In this document: positions 11,101 through 22,526 of the stretch, piece by piece
How the letters are laid out: each line of letters begins with the position of its first letter
How positions within the stretch are numbered: position 1 is the first letter of the stretch
NCBI RefSeq assembly: GCF_000002985.6
Contig: NC_003279.8
Span: 8,618,001-8,682,000 of the forward strand
Length of the DNA: 64,000 nucleotides
Direction: 5' to 3'
Source of the DNA: Caenorhabditis elegans
Lineage: Eukaryota; Nematoda; Chromadorea; Rhabditida; Rhabditidae
Made by a program: the position numbers and the translations under genes
The notes under the pieces: generated by a model
The model's input: the letters and a program-made list of their open reading frames with translations, nothing else
Told to the model about the DNA's origin: nothing
The model's database searches: none

Positions 11101-13184
11101 CGGCTTCCATAATTGGGGAATGATCAAGATGCATGATCTGAGCATTAGCCTTCTCCATATACTCTACACAATCGATCGCAATGAACAAACGCCCAACAAA
11201 TCTGAAAATTAAACAAATTAGTTTAGTCTTCAACTCTCCAAGCCTACCTGCTCCCATCCTGCTGGGATCCTCGCATTTTTCTTGAGAAGATGCTGAATCG
11301 AGTCACGCGTTCGCAATCGAATACATTGAGAAACGCAGGTCCAAAAGTCGGAAGGTATCCAGTCTCTCCTGGCTCGTAAATCATTTTCATTGGAAGAGTG
11401 GCTTTTCCTATGCACGTTTTGCCTCGTCCCTTTTTGTCGAACAATGAGAAAATAATCTGAAAATCAGTTATAAAAATATCTTCGGAAATTGAAGAAAATA
11501 AGAGATAGGCAGGCATGTAGGCATAGACTGTCTACCATGTCTCAGAGACGCGAAAAAATACGGTCTTAAAATCCAAACTCATACCTCTGAGATGACAGTT
11601 GGCCATTGAATTGGAAGATAGATCTCTTGCTCAAACTTCACTGATGCGATGTTTGCATCTTCATCAAGAAACGCAGATTCCATTGTTGTTTCGGTCTTGT
11701 GTGCTCCACACTGAACCATCACATAGAATCTTTGCTTCTTCTTGATTTTCCTCTCATTGATCATCTGTCGGATGAGCTGTTCCACGGAGAACACTCTGAT
11801 CTGAAATGAAAAGTTATTAGTAATTAAGCATCTTCAAGTACCGTACCTTAAGAGTATAATCAATGAGATGTGCTCCACTCCAGATTTGCTCCTTCCCATC
11901 GTCATCAATCAGCGTTGGTGGTGACTCGTCGATCCGGTACACAGAGAGCGTCACCTTCAGGAATCCACAGTTCTCATAGGCGATATCGTCCGGTTCCTCG
12001 TCATCCATTCCAGGAAATCCCAGAGCGACCCATTTTGCAATGACAGATCTGTCGGGAGAGTGAATTACTTCCGAGAGGTAGCAGCTGAACTCTCCGACGC
12101 TTGATTCACCAAGTGCTGTAGGACGCACGAGCTGGAAAGTTACATATTTGGAAATTACAGAGAACATGCTTAATCACTGATAACGCTTCAGAGCAACCAA
12201 AGAAAAATATTCCAATGTTTAAAAGTTTACCCGAAGAGTCAAAACTTTGGCAGCAAGCTTCTCCAGTGGCTGGTTCTTTATTGTGTAGAGAATATTTTGT
12301 CGCCACTTTGGAATTGCATGAGTAACTGTTCTTGTCATTTTTGAATTTCCGTCAAAGATCGTTCGAACTCTTGCGGATCCTGTGCTGACATCCTTTGCCT
12401 CAATAATTCGTACAAGAACATTCCAGGTACATGGCTTGTCAGTGTCCTGCAGTTTCCGTTTTCCAAAGCTTTTTCCATCATCTGGCAGCAGCTCGATGTC
12501 AGATCCACCGTCGTCCGATAGCTCCTGAAATTTGTAAATTAAAAAAAATCAAAACGTTCTCTCATTAATCTTATACTCAGTAACAAAATTGTGGCAGCTC
12601 TAATAACTCAAATTATCAAACTCGATTAGAAGCCGAAAATCGATAATCCTAAGAAATAAATGATTGATTTGAATGAAACTAGAACTTCATTATCATCCAC
12701 TACCTACAAAACCGATACCAGTAAAATCGATTTTTGGTTTAAAAGATAACAGTTTCAATAAATAACTAGCAAACTATTGCGAAATATTATTGCCACGTAG
12801 ATCTAATATTAGATATTATAATAAATCGATACTACCAAACTATGTCAACAATCGATAAAATCACTGTGGAACTATTTCGTACTAAACAAACAAGGAAAGG
12901 TCCATCTTTGTTCTGATTCTAAACTAATATTCCGAAACTAACAGTCATCTCCGATGTTCCCGTGCTCTTTCCCGATTTGCTCTTTTTGCTGGATTTGCTC
13001 GTCTTGCTTGTATTCCTCGATTCGTTATCCGAATCGTCTTCATCCCGATCTCTCTCCGGGCCGGAATCCTGAAATATTGCAAAATTTAAAGGAATTTAAT
13101 AAAAATAAGACACACCACATCACTGGATGAATCCCCTCGCTTAAACTTTTGCTTCACTTTCAGTAGCTTTTCCTTGACCGTCAT
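5156..13184 (-). CDS. fer-1: FER-1, sperm ferlin (multi-C2, DysF, C-terminal membrane anchor)
   Basis: Founding ferlin of C. elegans, needed for fusion of membranous organelles with the plasma membrane during sperm activation. I can place 21 exons that join in frame to 2034 codons: 13184-13116, 13068-12943, 12524-12231, 12131-11847, 11800-11585, 11456-11248, 11201-11090, 10827-10406, 10362-9978, 9926-9288, 9150-9053, 9005-8402, 8355-8092, 8044-7863, 7721-6972, 6921-6531, 6461-6265, 6160-5940, 5892-5711, 5662-5414, 5365-5156. The protein starts MTVKEKLLKVKQKFKRG and has a Ser/Asp-rich N-terminus. C2-like segments follow, roughly at residues 90-240, 245-400, 940-1260, 1380-1480 and 1690-1830. 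A Trp-rich DysF region lies near 730-900 (GHWIVM, GWEVGSWAQDKF). A Cys-rich KCPKCCTRRGCLCKCC stretch comes before a single C-terminal transmembrane segment (about 2005-2025) and a very short lumenal end, the usual ferlin tail-anchor topology. Confidence 0.97.
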
Positions 13185-15948
13185 GTCGATTTGGTGGAAA
13201 TTGAAAGAAATAACTTGGTTCCCGTGAAATTTTTGCAAGGGGTGTTGGATGACGTGGCAATAAATGTGGCAAAGCTGTGAAGACAAGAGAAGCACAGGTC
13301 ACGTGAGAAAAGATACGTGATTCAACTTTTTTCACGTAAAACTTTTTTGTTTTTTTTCTCACGTATTTATTTTTGTTTCATTATTTTTCTGATTTTTAAT
13401 TGTCAGCCAAATTGTAGTACGAAATTGGAATTCTCACTAGAAAAAGATGAAATTATCATGGTAGTGGACTAGTACGGTAGGAGTACTGTATTTTTATGCA
13501 AGCGCGAGTTGGGCGGGGAAAGAGGCGCCCCGTCACGCCTCGATCGGTTTTTTTGAGATGTTGTCAAAGTTGTCACTGTCTATAAGGAGTCGGCTGCGAT
13601 TTTCGTTTGCCGAATATCAGTTTTCCAAAAGTTTTAAAAAAGATTTTTTATAAGAAAAAACGTGGTTTTTGATTTTTTTTTTTTTCCGTTTTCTTTAGAC
13701 ATACTTTGGAAATGTTGTTGCTCAAAATATTCATTGAAACTTTCGGGTGTGCTTCCTGGGTGCTCACTTCCTAATTCCCTACATTCATAATTCCGGATGA
13801 CTCCATGTCATTTCCGTCGGCTCACATCACCGAATCCTCCCGCCTGTCAAACAAACGTGAAAAGATTATGCAATTGACAAAAGACATGAGTATCTTCAAA
13901 GGGAAACAAAATGTGTCTCCTGCTGAGATATCATCATCTGGTACGAAATCGAATGAGCACACCCCCATTTTGACAGACGGCCATATGCCTTTTGCAGAAA
14001 GGAGTTGACCCCCCACGGGTACCTCTAAAAGGCATGAAGCATTGTTGATTGACGAGCCGATTAGCGAATATTATTGAGGAAAGCTTTTGGATTGAAACCA
14101 ATGTTATGTAATATGAATGATTAAATACTTTATGATTGTTGAATTATTTGAAGTTTGGCGAAACTGTAGTTATTGAAATTTTTGCCAAATGTGTGGCATT
14201 TGGAAAACAAAGATTTAAGCAGCAGTGAGGTATTTTTAAATAAAAAAAATATATCTCTTCTTTGTCACTACTTTTTATGTTCGTAAAATGAATCCATCGT
14301 TGGTTTTTACAGATGATCTCAAAATTTTCTAAGGGTATGTTAGTAATATTTTTCAAAGTGAAGGGCCTTTGTGACAAACTTCTCGGCCATCCTGTTGGAG
14401 TCCTAAATATATTTATTTTTAAACATCAATCAGCAAACTCTTAACAACAAGCATGATTTTTTTGAACATTTAGAAAATTAGATAAAAATTTGGATTCTTT
14501 ATTTGCAGAGTCTTAGCTCTTCAGTTCAACGTTCCAAATTTCAAAAACCAAAAAAAGCATCTCAATTGAACAATTGTTGGCATGTTGTACAACAAAAAGG
14601 TCGAGAGGTGTCTGAAGTGACACGTGTCTTCCTATAAATTGCACTTGATAGACTGTAATGGGTACTGAGATTGAAAACACCTGTTTTGAGGGATATGGAC
14701 ACTTGGTACATATATGACTACTACATTTTACAGTCTTTAGTGAGATAATGTGGACATATGTTTGTGAATAATATGATGTAACTTTGAGACGATTCAGATT
14801 ATGAATTCCATTAAAAATTGCAGTGCAAACCTTCAAATAATTTGCAGTGTTGTGGAAAACGGTAAAAGCATTATAATCATATATGAATGTCCCTCTCAGC
14901 CTTTTTAATAATAATTATTAAAAATAGTGTAACTCTGAAGAGGATAAAAATTAAGGAAATTTGGTCGGGATATTTTTTGTTCTAGAACTGTATTTTAGAT
15001 CTAAAAAAACAGGTTGGAAAAATCTCAATTAAACATTTTTTAATGTAAACTTTGGTCACTTTAAACTTCATGCAAGATGCTGTCAAATATTCTAATTTTT
15101 ATTTCTAAGGTCTTATTTTTCAATTTATTCAGTTCCAACTGATCAAAAAATCATTTCATTATTTGTGTAGTTTGTGTTTTGTTTCATGTATCCGAGGTCC
15201 AAAGTATTTCCAATCACTTTTTAATTGAAAAATCCAGAGATTATCCGCTTATATTCACAAATGTTCAAATTGATATATTTGGAGCATTGAGCACAAATAA
15301 ACCTACTATTTAGTCACTAGAAAATAGACAGACGGCGTTGAAATTAGGTATGATGTAACAGGTCATGAACTGTGTCACCTGTCCCATCTGCCTGCATGAT
15401 TGAGCGAGCTTAAACGGTGAGAGTACTGTAGATGGCTTATTGACAGATGAACAAAATTTGAAACTTTTTGAATCTCAATTTTTGAGATATAGCCACAGGT
15501 TTCTGTGTTGATGGTTTTCCACAGTTGAGCTACAGTACTCAATTTCGAGAGAAGCATCTACATCTACAGTTTTTCATAATTTCAAAAAATTTCCTACTTG
15601 AAATAATTGTTTAATAAAAAGTTATGTATAAAAAGTAATAATTGTTATGTTTCTAAACAAAAATCCATGTTTTTAAATCCTCTAATTTTACAATTTTTCA
15701 TTGACTAAATATCAAAACGTGTTGTAAACTCAACCATAACCGCCTCAGCCATTATATTTCTAAAATAACCTGTGTCCCTCTTGGGACCACCTACTGCGCA
15801 TGTCTACCAGCTTGTTGGAGCAATTCTTGTGGTTCCGCCTCTTCGTGAGCTCCGACCAATCAGATCGTCTCATTAAGACCACGCCCAGTCTTGTTAAGCT
15901 CAACAGATTTTGTGTGTAGTTCACAGCTTGATTCATTTCTGATAGAAT
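13185..15948. other. Intergenic region between divergent fer-1 and ces-1
   Basis: This 2.8-kb stretch must contain the fer-1 promoter (left end) and the ces-1 promoter (right end). I see a cluster of TCACGT motifs next to fer-1, a GC-rich patch near 13500-13550 and a protein-like open stretch at 13805-14008 that lacks neighbours or splice logic. Another GC-richer block lies at about 15720-15900, just upstream of ces-1. No RNA gene is recognisable. Confidence 0.5.
13298..13366 (-). promoter_or_regulatory. Cluster of four TCACGT/ACGTGA motifs upstream of fer-1
   Basis: Within about 70 bp, starting roughly 115 bp upstream of the fer-1 ATG, there are a palindromic TCACGTGA (about 13299-13306), TACGTGA (13314-13320), TTCACGTAAA (about 13331) and CTCACGTATT (about 13358). 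Core CACGT/ACGTG sites are typical of bHLH or bZIP binding. The density in this AT-rich promoter suggests a real control element, but the factor is not identifiable from sequence. Confidence 0.35.
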
Positions 15949-18044
15949 ATGATAACTACCCCGAATATTAGTTTAACACCAACTGTTGCTCCTCCAGTAG
16001 ATTTCCCCATAATTGGCAATTGTGGTGAGTTATTGAGTTTAATAGGTTCTTGATATTTCGTTAATATTTTTTGGTTTTGGAGATTGTGTCAAAATATTGT
16101 ATTTTTCCTATTAGTCTTGCACCCCCATTGCTCCAAAGTGGCAGCTCTTATTTTGGATCTATCAAAAATTGTTCAATAACAAAAATATAAAGAATAATGT
16201 ATCTGACACCTATATTTACTGTTCCACAATGTTTTAAAAAAAACCAGAGACAACCGAGATAAAAACAGTCAAAGTTGAGCAAATGTTGAGCAATCGGTGG
16301 TGATACTTATTTAACCTTTTAGTCCAAATTTTCTTTCAGATTTTCAAGCCCAACTATGGCATCTAATGAGTCTACACCTACAAATGCAAAAGTCTTCAGC
16401 TGCATCTACTTCGTCCTCTTCTAGTTCGTCAACGTCCTCTGAAAATCTGAAGAAATCTCCATCATCTGTACAAAATACCTCTGTATTCTCAATAGACAAT
16501 ATTCTAAACTCTCAAAAAGTTCCAAAACTAGAATTGGAAAACGATGAAGATGTATCTTCATCTCCGTCTCCAACATGTTCTACCACTGGATATACATTGG
16601 ATTCACTTCAAAATTTGGATAGAAGAAGCTTGAATAAAAAAGGGTTAGTGAAGTAATTGAAACGGAAGAAGACTCCCGTATAACTTTTTTTCAGACCATC
16701 CTCTCATAACAGATGTGTATGTGACAAATGTGGGAAAAGCTACGCAACAACTTCCAATCTCAGTCGACACAAGCAGGTAGGTAAAACAGTGTTTTTCTGA
16801 CAGCTATGACATAACATATTGCTTCCTTCGTGTTCCTGGATTGAGAATTCTTTTGTTTTGAAAGTAACAATTTCAGACGCACAGAGCTTTGGATAGTCCA
16901 CATGCCAAACAATGCCCTCATTGTGATCGAGTCTACGTCAGTATGCCTGCACTAAGGTAAGAGCTTTACTTTTCAAAAAGTATTATTGTATTTTATAATG
17001 AGAAACGTGTAAAACTGAGGAATTCGAGTCAATAACTTTCAGAAGTGAAGTTTTTGAATTTCTTAGAAAAAATTCTAAATCTGGTTATTACGCAGGCGCA
17101 AAATATTGTCATTTTTGAAAAATACGGTACCCGGTCTCGACACGAAAAAATTTGGTTAAATGCAAAAAGGTGTCCCTTTAAAAGAGCATCAACGAGAGAG
17201 TTTGAAAAATACAGTACTCTCAAAAAATTGTCGTGTAAAGACCAGGTACAGTACTTTGGGCGCAAAATTGCAATATTTCGCGTATAGGTAATACGTTTTC
17301 ACACCAGAGTTTATTTGAAATATCGAGCTAACTCAGTTCAAAGAATAGAGAATCATTACTTCCAAATAATATCCAGAATGTAATTGAAACCACGTTTGTA
17401 AGGTTAATCTCCTCAAGCTTTCACTTCGTATTATTTAATCACCAACAATTCGCACCTGCCTTATTCTCATCAGAAGACAATCTTCCGATTGCGCAATCAC
17501 CACCTGTACCTGTATTTCTTTGCGTCAACACACATTGTACACTATTGTAGTTAGGCGGATAATAGAAATTATATAATACATGGTAATAATAAGAATTCGA
17601 TGGAATTAGTAGTGAAACTAGCAACCAGAAAGCTGGGGCTAAGTGTTCACAATCTAGTAGAGACTTAGGATTGGACGTTAACTTTTTCTCCTAGTTTTAC
17701 AAGTTAAACTGAATTTCAGCATGCACATTTTAACACACAACGCTTCTCATGAATGTAATGTTTGCGGGAAACGATTTTCGAGACTTTGGCTGCTCCAGGG
17801 ACATCTTCGTTCTCACACAGGTCTTCGGCCTTTCTCTTGTGCTCATTGTGGAAAATCATTTGCTGATCGGAGCAACTTACGAGCGCACATGCTAACTCAT
17901 ACAGGTATTTACGCATATATTTTCACACCTAACAGTTCTTCAATATTTGTTGTTCCAGGTGACAAACGATTCGAATGTGATAAATGTGGTCGTCGATTTG
18001 CCCTGCGAGCTTATTTAAATCGTCATTTGGAAACGTGCAAATGA
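15949..18044 (+). CDS. ces-1: CES-1, Snail-family C2H2 zinc-finger repressor
   Basis: CES-1 is a Snail-related transcription factor that blocks death of the NSM sister cells by repressing egl-1 and also affects asymmetric division. Exons are 15949-16024, 16340-16643, 16695-16776, 16877-16956, 17720-17904 and 17959-18044, which give 270 residues in frame. The N-terminal half is low-complexity and Ser-rich ([18 protein letters not shown]). The C-terminal half has five C2H2 fingers: [84 protein letters not shown] and a final [21 protein letters not shown]. The spacing matches Snail proteins, with TGLRPF and TGDKRF linkers. The stop follows the last finger directly. Intron 4 (16957-17719) is long and holds repeat-derived sequence. 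Confidence 0.96.
17085..17285. repeat. Dispersed-repeat-like block in ces-1 intron 4
   Basis: The block contains ACCCGGTCTCGACACG, a run of GTGTCCCTTTAAAAGAG, short AATACAGTACT motifs and GGGCGCAAAATTG near its end. I recognise these as pieces common in dispersed C. elegans repeats, but I cannot assign a named family. It does not interrupt the finger-coding exons. Confidence 0.4.
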
Positions 18045-18372
18045 CATCCATGTTCAACCAGACCTCAAGCTCTTCTAGTCATTTGCAAATCGTCTAGTCT
18101 CATATTGTAAAATGCTTATTTGCCTACTTACAAGCTTTATTACAATACAATAAATAATTTGGACAAAAATTCTACACAAAAACATGGAAATCATTATGAG
18201 TTGTATGTTGGAACCGATGAAATTTGGAGAAGCGAATTGAATTTTCTAGAAGTGCGTGGCTTCCAGATCGATTACAGTACACTTGATAATTTGGACATAT
18301 AAAAAAATGAATAGGAAAATTTCACGTTATGATTACCAGAACCGGTTGAGAATGTAGGGAATACGTTGGAAA
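18045..18372. other. Gap between convergent ces-1 and cpn-1
   Basis: A 328-bp shared 3' region. It contains AATAAA-like signals around 18150, and a short open stretch at 18120-18302 shows no coding character. Nothing else is seen. Confidence 0.5.
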
Positions 18373-19123
18373 TTACATGTGGCGGGTGTTTCCCATGTTA
18401 AGTCCTGAAGCAGTTGCCCCTTTGTTGCTGCCCATTTGAAGACCAATCACGTTATGTCCAGCTTTCAATTGCTCATCGGTCCATTCACGACGATCTCCTT
18501 GAGCTTCCTTCGGTCCGAGACCAGATCGACCGAAGTTCTTCTCAGACTTTCGTGCCAAAGAAGCGAGACAGATGAGGACAGCATTTGGGTCCTGTCCTTC
18601 GTAGAGATCAACAGTCTGAAAACAATTGATGTCATAATGTGTTTAGTGAAAGGACAAACCTGGAAGAGTTCCGACTTTTGCACATACTCCTCAGCAAACT
18701 TCAGGAAGAAAGAGATGTTCTCCATTTTCTTGAATGCCATGGCAGATGTGTTGACCTTCTTGACGCTTCCTGGTTTCAAAGAATTGGCAAGAGTGCAGAG
18801 AAGACTTCCATCTTGAAAAACCTTGACCAAGTTGTCAGCGTCTCCTTGGGTGTCGAAAGATTGGCCAGTGACGTTCTGAAAAATGTTTCAAATCGTGAAT
18901 CGAAGAAGGAGCATAACTTATTTGTATGATTTTCTTCGTTTGCAATGTAAACATATGACTTTGCCAAGAATCAATAAACGTTTGAAAAGTTTCACAAAAT
19001 TACCTGAACCCATTGAAGAATTTCTCCGGCAAGATTCTTATCGTATTTCTCGTAGATTTTCTGCTGGGCCTCCAATGCAATTCCAGACTTTTCAGCGCGA
19101 TCCGAAGAAGCGAAAGCGGACAT
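18373..19123 (-). CDS. cpn-1: CPN-1, calponin-family actin-binding protein
   Basis: Three exons (19123-19004, 18875-18660, 18615-18373) encode 192 residues beginning MSAFASSDRAEKSG. Residues about 25-135 form a single calponin-homology domain (ILQWVQNVTG, DGSLLCTLANSLKPGS, NISFFLKFAEEYV, DLYEGQDPNAVLICLASLAR). The C-terminus carries one calponin-family repeat, GLQMGSNKGATASGLNMGN. This CH-plus-one-repeat layout is that of the small transgelin/SM22 group. The role is actin binding in muscle or cytoskeleton. Codon choice is biased toward GTC/AAG/TCC-type codons, consistent with high expression. The gene converges on ces-1. Confidence 0.95.
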
Positions 19124-20597
19124 TTTCTAGAACGAATAAGTTTGAAAGAAAAAAAGCGTATAGTTAACGACGAGAAAAAATATTTATAAACAAAAGAGGT
19201 TCTTCCACTCTCCGCTAACCAAAAATGGTGAAATTCTTCTGACTCATCGCAAAGTTTTGGTTCTCCGCCTACGTCTTGCGTTTTTGATAAGGAACATTTG
19301 ATTGAACGGTGTTTGATAAAAAAGAATTGGAAGAGTTTAATCGAAAATAGCCCAAAAATAACAATTTAAGAGTGCTCTCGGGAGAAAACTGCCGGTTTGA
19401 ATGAAGATATGAGAAATGTGCTCAGGAGCGCTCCTAAAATTCAGGCGGTCTTTTGTAGTTAAAGGAACATTCAAGAGGCAACAGTACCGGGTCCCATAGC
19501 GAAACAAAAGTTTGTGGTGATCGCTAGATTTTTGTGTTTGATTTTGAAAATACTGTTCTTTTTCTCCAACATTAAAAGAAGATGTTTTAAATAAAATTCA
19601 GCAAATTATTAATATTTCATTGTAAAAATAGATTTTTAGAACTTTCTCGAGCTCGAGGCACTCAAAATAAAGTTACTTTGGTTCTATGTCGCAATCTAAA
19701 AAGAGCGATAAAAAAATGAAAGCTACATAAGCATGGAAAAATTTTTCAAAAAGAGATTTTGCAGCTCAAATAAGAAAACTACGATCTAATATCCTGGTTT
19801 ATAAAAAACATAAAACTAATGAAAGAAAACGAAAACTACTTCTTGAAAGAAATATTACCGGTACAGAGAGTGTAGATAGTTAGAGAGTGACAGACATCCG
19901 GGACCCAATGGGGCGGGCGCGCGGAAGAGACGATTTGTGTCGATTTACGAAATGATGACAACGAGGAAAATTTCGTAAATCGGCACAAATCGTCTCTTCC
20001 GCGCGTCCCGCCCCATTGGGTCCCGGATGTCTGTCACTCTCTAACTATCTACACTCTCTGTACCGGTAATAGGACACTTTGCAAACATGCATACAAACAC
20101 GCCAATGACCCTTTTCTAATTAAAAACGCAAAACCACTTTTCAAGAGTCGACCGATCGGAAAAGGTGGCGATCGACAACACACTCCTCACAACATGATGA
20201 CGAAAACCTTGAAAAGGAATAGAAAAAAACAAGGACGAATGGTGAGCGGCTCGTTTAGGTTGAATGCATTTGAAAAATATGAAAACGAGAGTCGATATGG
20301 GAATTCTCAATAAAACATTTGAAAGTCCGAATAGGAGAGGTTCACAAACCAAATGAGGGGAGAAACGAACCGTCTGTTGGTTTTTTTTGTTTCGAACACA
20401 CAGTTGTGTTTGTCCTTTGCATTAGCTGGTATGACGAGAACTTTGAACTTTGGCGTTGAATAATTGCTACTGCAACACGTATTGTACTGGTGTATTTTAA
20501 TCGCACAATTACTCTGAAACATTTTTTATTCTTAGAAAACAAATAAATAGAAATCGAAGTACAAAAAATTGGGATTTTCAGGAATGTGCAAGCTTTT
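19124..20597. other. Upstream region of cpn-1 and 3' flank of mfap-1
   Basis: This is 1.5 kb of AT-rich sequence. The cpn-1 promoter lies at its left, and a near-perfect palindrome sits at 19854-20070. Short open stretches at 20116-20632 on the minus strand have no support as exons. Confidence 0.5.
19854..20070. repeat. Palindromic foldback element, arms about 100 bp
   Basis: The left arm starts ATTACCGGTACAGAGAGTGT and the right arm ends with its reverse complement (ACACTCTCTGTACCGGTAAT). The arms include the GC-rich GACCCAATGGGGCGGGCGCG and CGGAAGAGACGATTTGTG. The loop is only about 20 bp (around GATGACAACGAGG). Arms differ by a few bases only, so this is a MITE-like hairpin of recent origin. 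Confidence 0.85.
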
Positions 20598-22235
20598 TCA
20601 GTTCTTTCGCTTTTTTGTTGCAGGTCTCTCAAAAACTGGTCTGGATCCTCCGGCTCTTTTCGTGGAGAATTGAGAATTCAACTGATTCGTTGATGCCCAA
20701 ACACCTTGATGATCTGTTGTATCTTCTTCTGTCAAGTGCGTATACTTGGTTCGAGATGCTTTTCCAAAGTTTTTGACCTGAAATAAATAATTTAGTTCAA
20801 TTATCACTATAATAAGTTACGAGTATTTACCTGCATAACTTTCGGCAGAATAGTTTTATCAAATTGATCATCGTTGGTAGCTTCGGCAAAGTTTCTCTTG
20901 AGTACTTCATCTTCTTCATCCAAGAAGAAAGCTCCACGATGGAAATATTTTTGAAGGAACTTGTATTTTCCTTTGTCCTGTTTGTTAGTGATAACCTTTG
21001 GATTTAAACGAAGATATTTGAGTCGTTCTTCCTCGGACATTGCGTGAATCTTGTCAAGTTCTGCCTTCTCGCGTGCGGCTTCTTCACGTTCGTCACGGTT
21101 TCTCTGCAAAAAAAAATTGGATATCGGATATTATAGTGAGAATTTTTTTGAGAAATTTCTATGTCAATTTATTAAAAAACTCAAAAAAAAAACTTCGAAG
21201 ATCTACATTCAAAATTTTGCAGCAAAAATTTACCTTCAATCGTTTCATTTCTCTGAGCTTCCACGCCTCATATGCCATATTTTCAGTTTCATCGTCGGTT
21301 AGAACAGATGACAAATCAACACGATCTTCTGTTTTTCTTTTCTCAGCAGCTTCTTCCTCTTGAAGAACCTTTTCAACTAATTTTGCACTTTCTCTCTTCC
21401 GTTCTTCAGCTCTTTTTTCGTCTTCGATCTTTTTCAGAATTTCTTTTTCTTTCTCCTTCTCGGCTTCTTGCAAAGTGATACGATCCTTCTTTCTTGTGAA
21501 AATAGGCTTCAATCTTGGAACTGGATCGTCATCTTCATCTGAATCTTCCTCTTCACTACTTTCTTCTTCTTCCTCCTCTTCAACATCATCTTCTTCAAGT
21601 TCTTCTTTAATTTCTCGTTTTATTTCTTCCTCTCTTTTAATAGCTCTATCTCTGAGCATTTGACGTCTTCTTTCAAAATCTTCTTCATCTGATTCAGCAC
21701 TGTCTTCTTGTTCTTCATCTTTTTCTCTGTTATTTTCATGTAATTCCAATCTTCTCATTCTGGCTCTTTCTCTTCTCTCTTCTTGTTTCTCTTCGTCTTC
21801 TTCAGATTCCTGTTCATTTTCAGATGATTCGTCCTCTACTTTTCCAAGAACTTCTGGCTTCTCCACCTGTCGTCGTCTACCATAATCTTCGTGTCTTCTG
21901 TGGCGTCTTCTATCTTCTTCATCACTACTTTCACGACGTCTACGTCTTCTTCGATCATCATCTCGATCTGTCTCTCGGTCTGATTCACTGCTGTCACTGT
22001 CGTAGTTACGAGCATATTCTGGTCTGAAAATCAATGTTTTAAAGACTAATTCAACCATTAAACGAAAAAAAACTTACGCCTTTCCAGCCACATATCTTGA
22101 AACTTTCACTTTCTGCATAACAGTTTGTCCTTTCTCATTTTTGATTGGAATGGCTCCAAGAGTCGGAAGACGCGAATGTCCGAAACTTCGATTATCGCTT
22201 TCGCGTTGTTCAAATCCAGGTACATAATCTCCCAT
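20598..22235 (-). CDS. mfap-1: MFAP-1, spliceosomal MFAP1 homologue
   Basis: MFAP1 proteins are components of the spliceosomal B complex that associate with the tri-snRNP. Exons are 22235-22078, 22023-21234, 21103-20831 and 20777-20598, giving 466 residues from [13 protein letters not shown]. The first half is highly charged: Arg/Asp-rich blocks ([19 protein letters not shown]) and an acidic run at about residues 200-225. The conserved MFAP1 C-terminal block covers about residues 270-440: [50 protein letters not shown] and GVWAS. A splice acceptor (TTTCAGA) abuts the ATG, suggesting trans-splicing. The gene is divergent from the GCFC homologue across 291 bp. Confidence 0.95.
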
Positions 22236-22526
22236 TCTGAAAGTTATTTTTAAAATTAACCCTTTTTAATTTCGGCAAAAAATAGTCAGAAACAATAAAG
22301 AGTAAATATGTAAAATTTTTAATTGAATTTTTCGAAAAAAATAATAAGCATTAAATTGCTCGTAAGTTATAATGCATAAAGAGTACCTCACGTGGTGTAT
22401 GCAGACCCAACAGCACATCTTACGACAGTCTCGTTTACGAAAATATTTTCAAATATCAATTTTGGCCAAATTTTCTTGCTAAACGCTCATTTTTTTCTTT
22501 TTTTTTTACTCAAAACGTTTTTCAGA
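22236..22526. promoter_or_regulatory. Compact divergent promoter of mfap-1 and the GCFC homologue
   Basis: Only 291 bp separate the two start codons, so both RNA-processing genes must share this AT-rich region. No TATA box or defined operator is convincing. Each ATG is immediately preceded by an acceptor-like TTTCAGA. Confidence 0.6.

Noticed and set aside
21051-21663. Plus-strand Ser-rich open stretches
   Set aside because: They are antisense to the acidic, GAA/GAT-rich mfap-1 coding exon, whose complement reads TTC/TCT codons.
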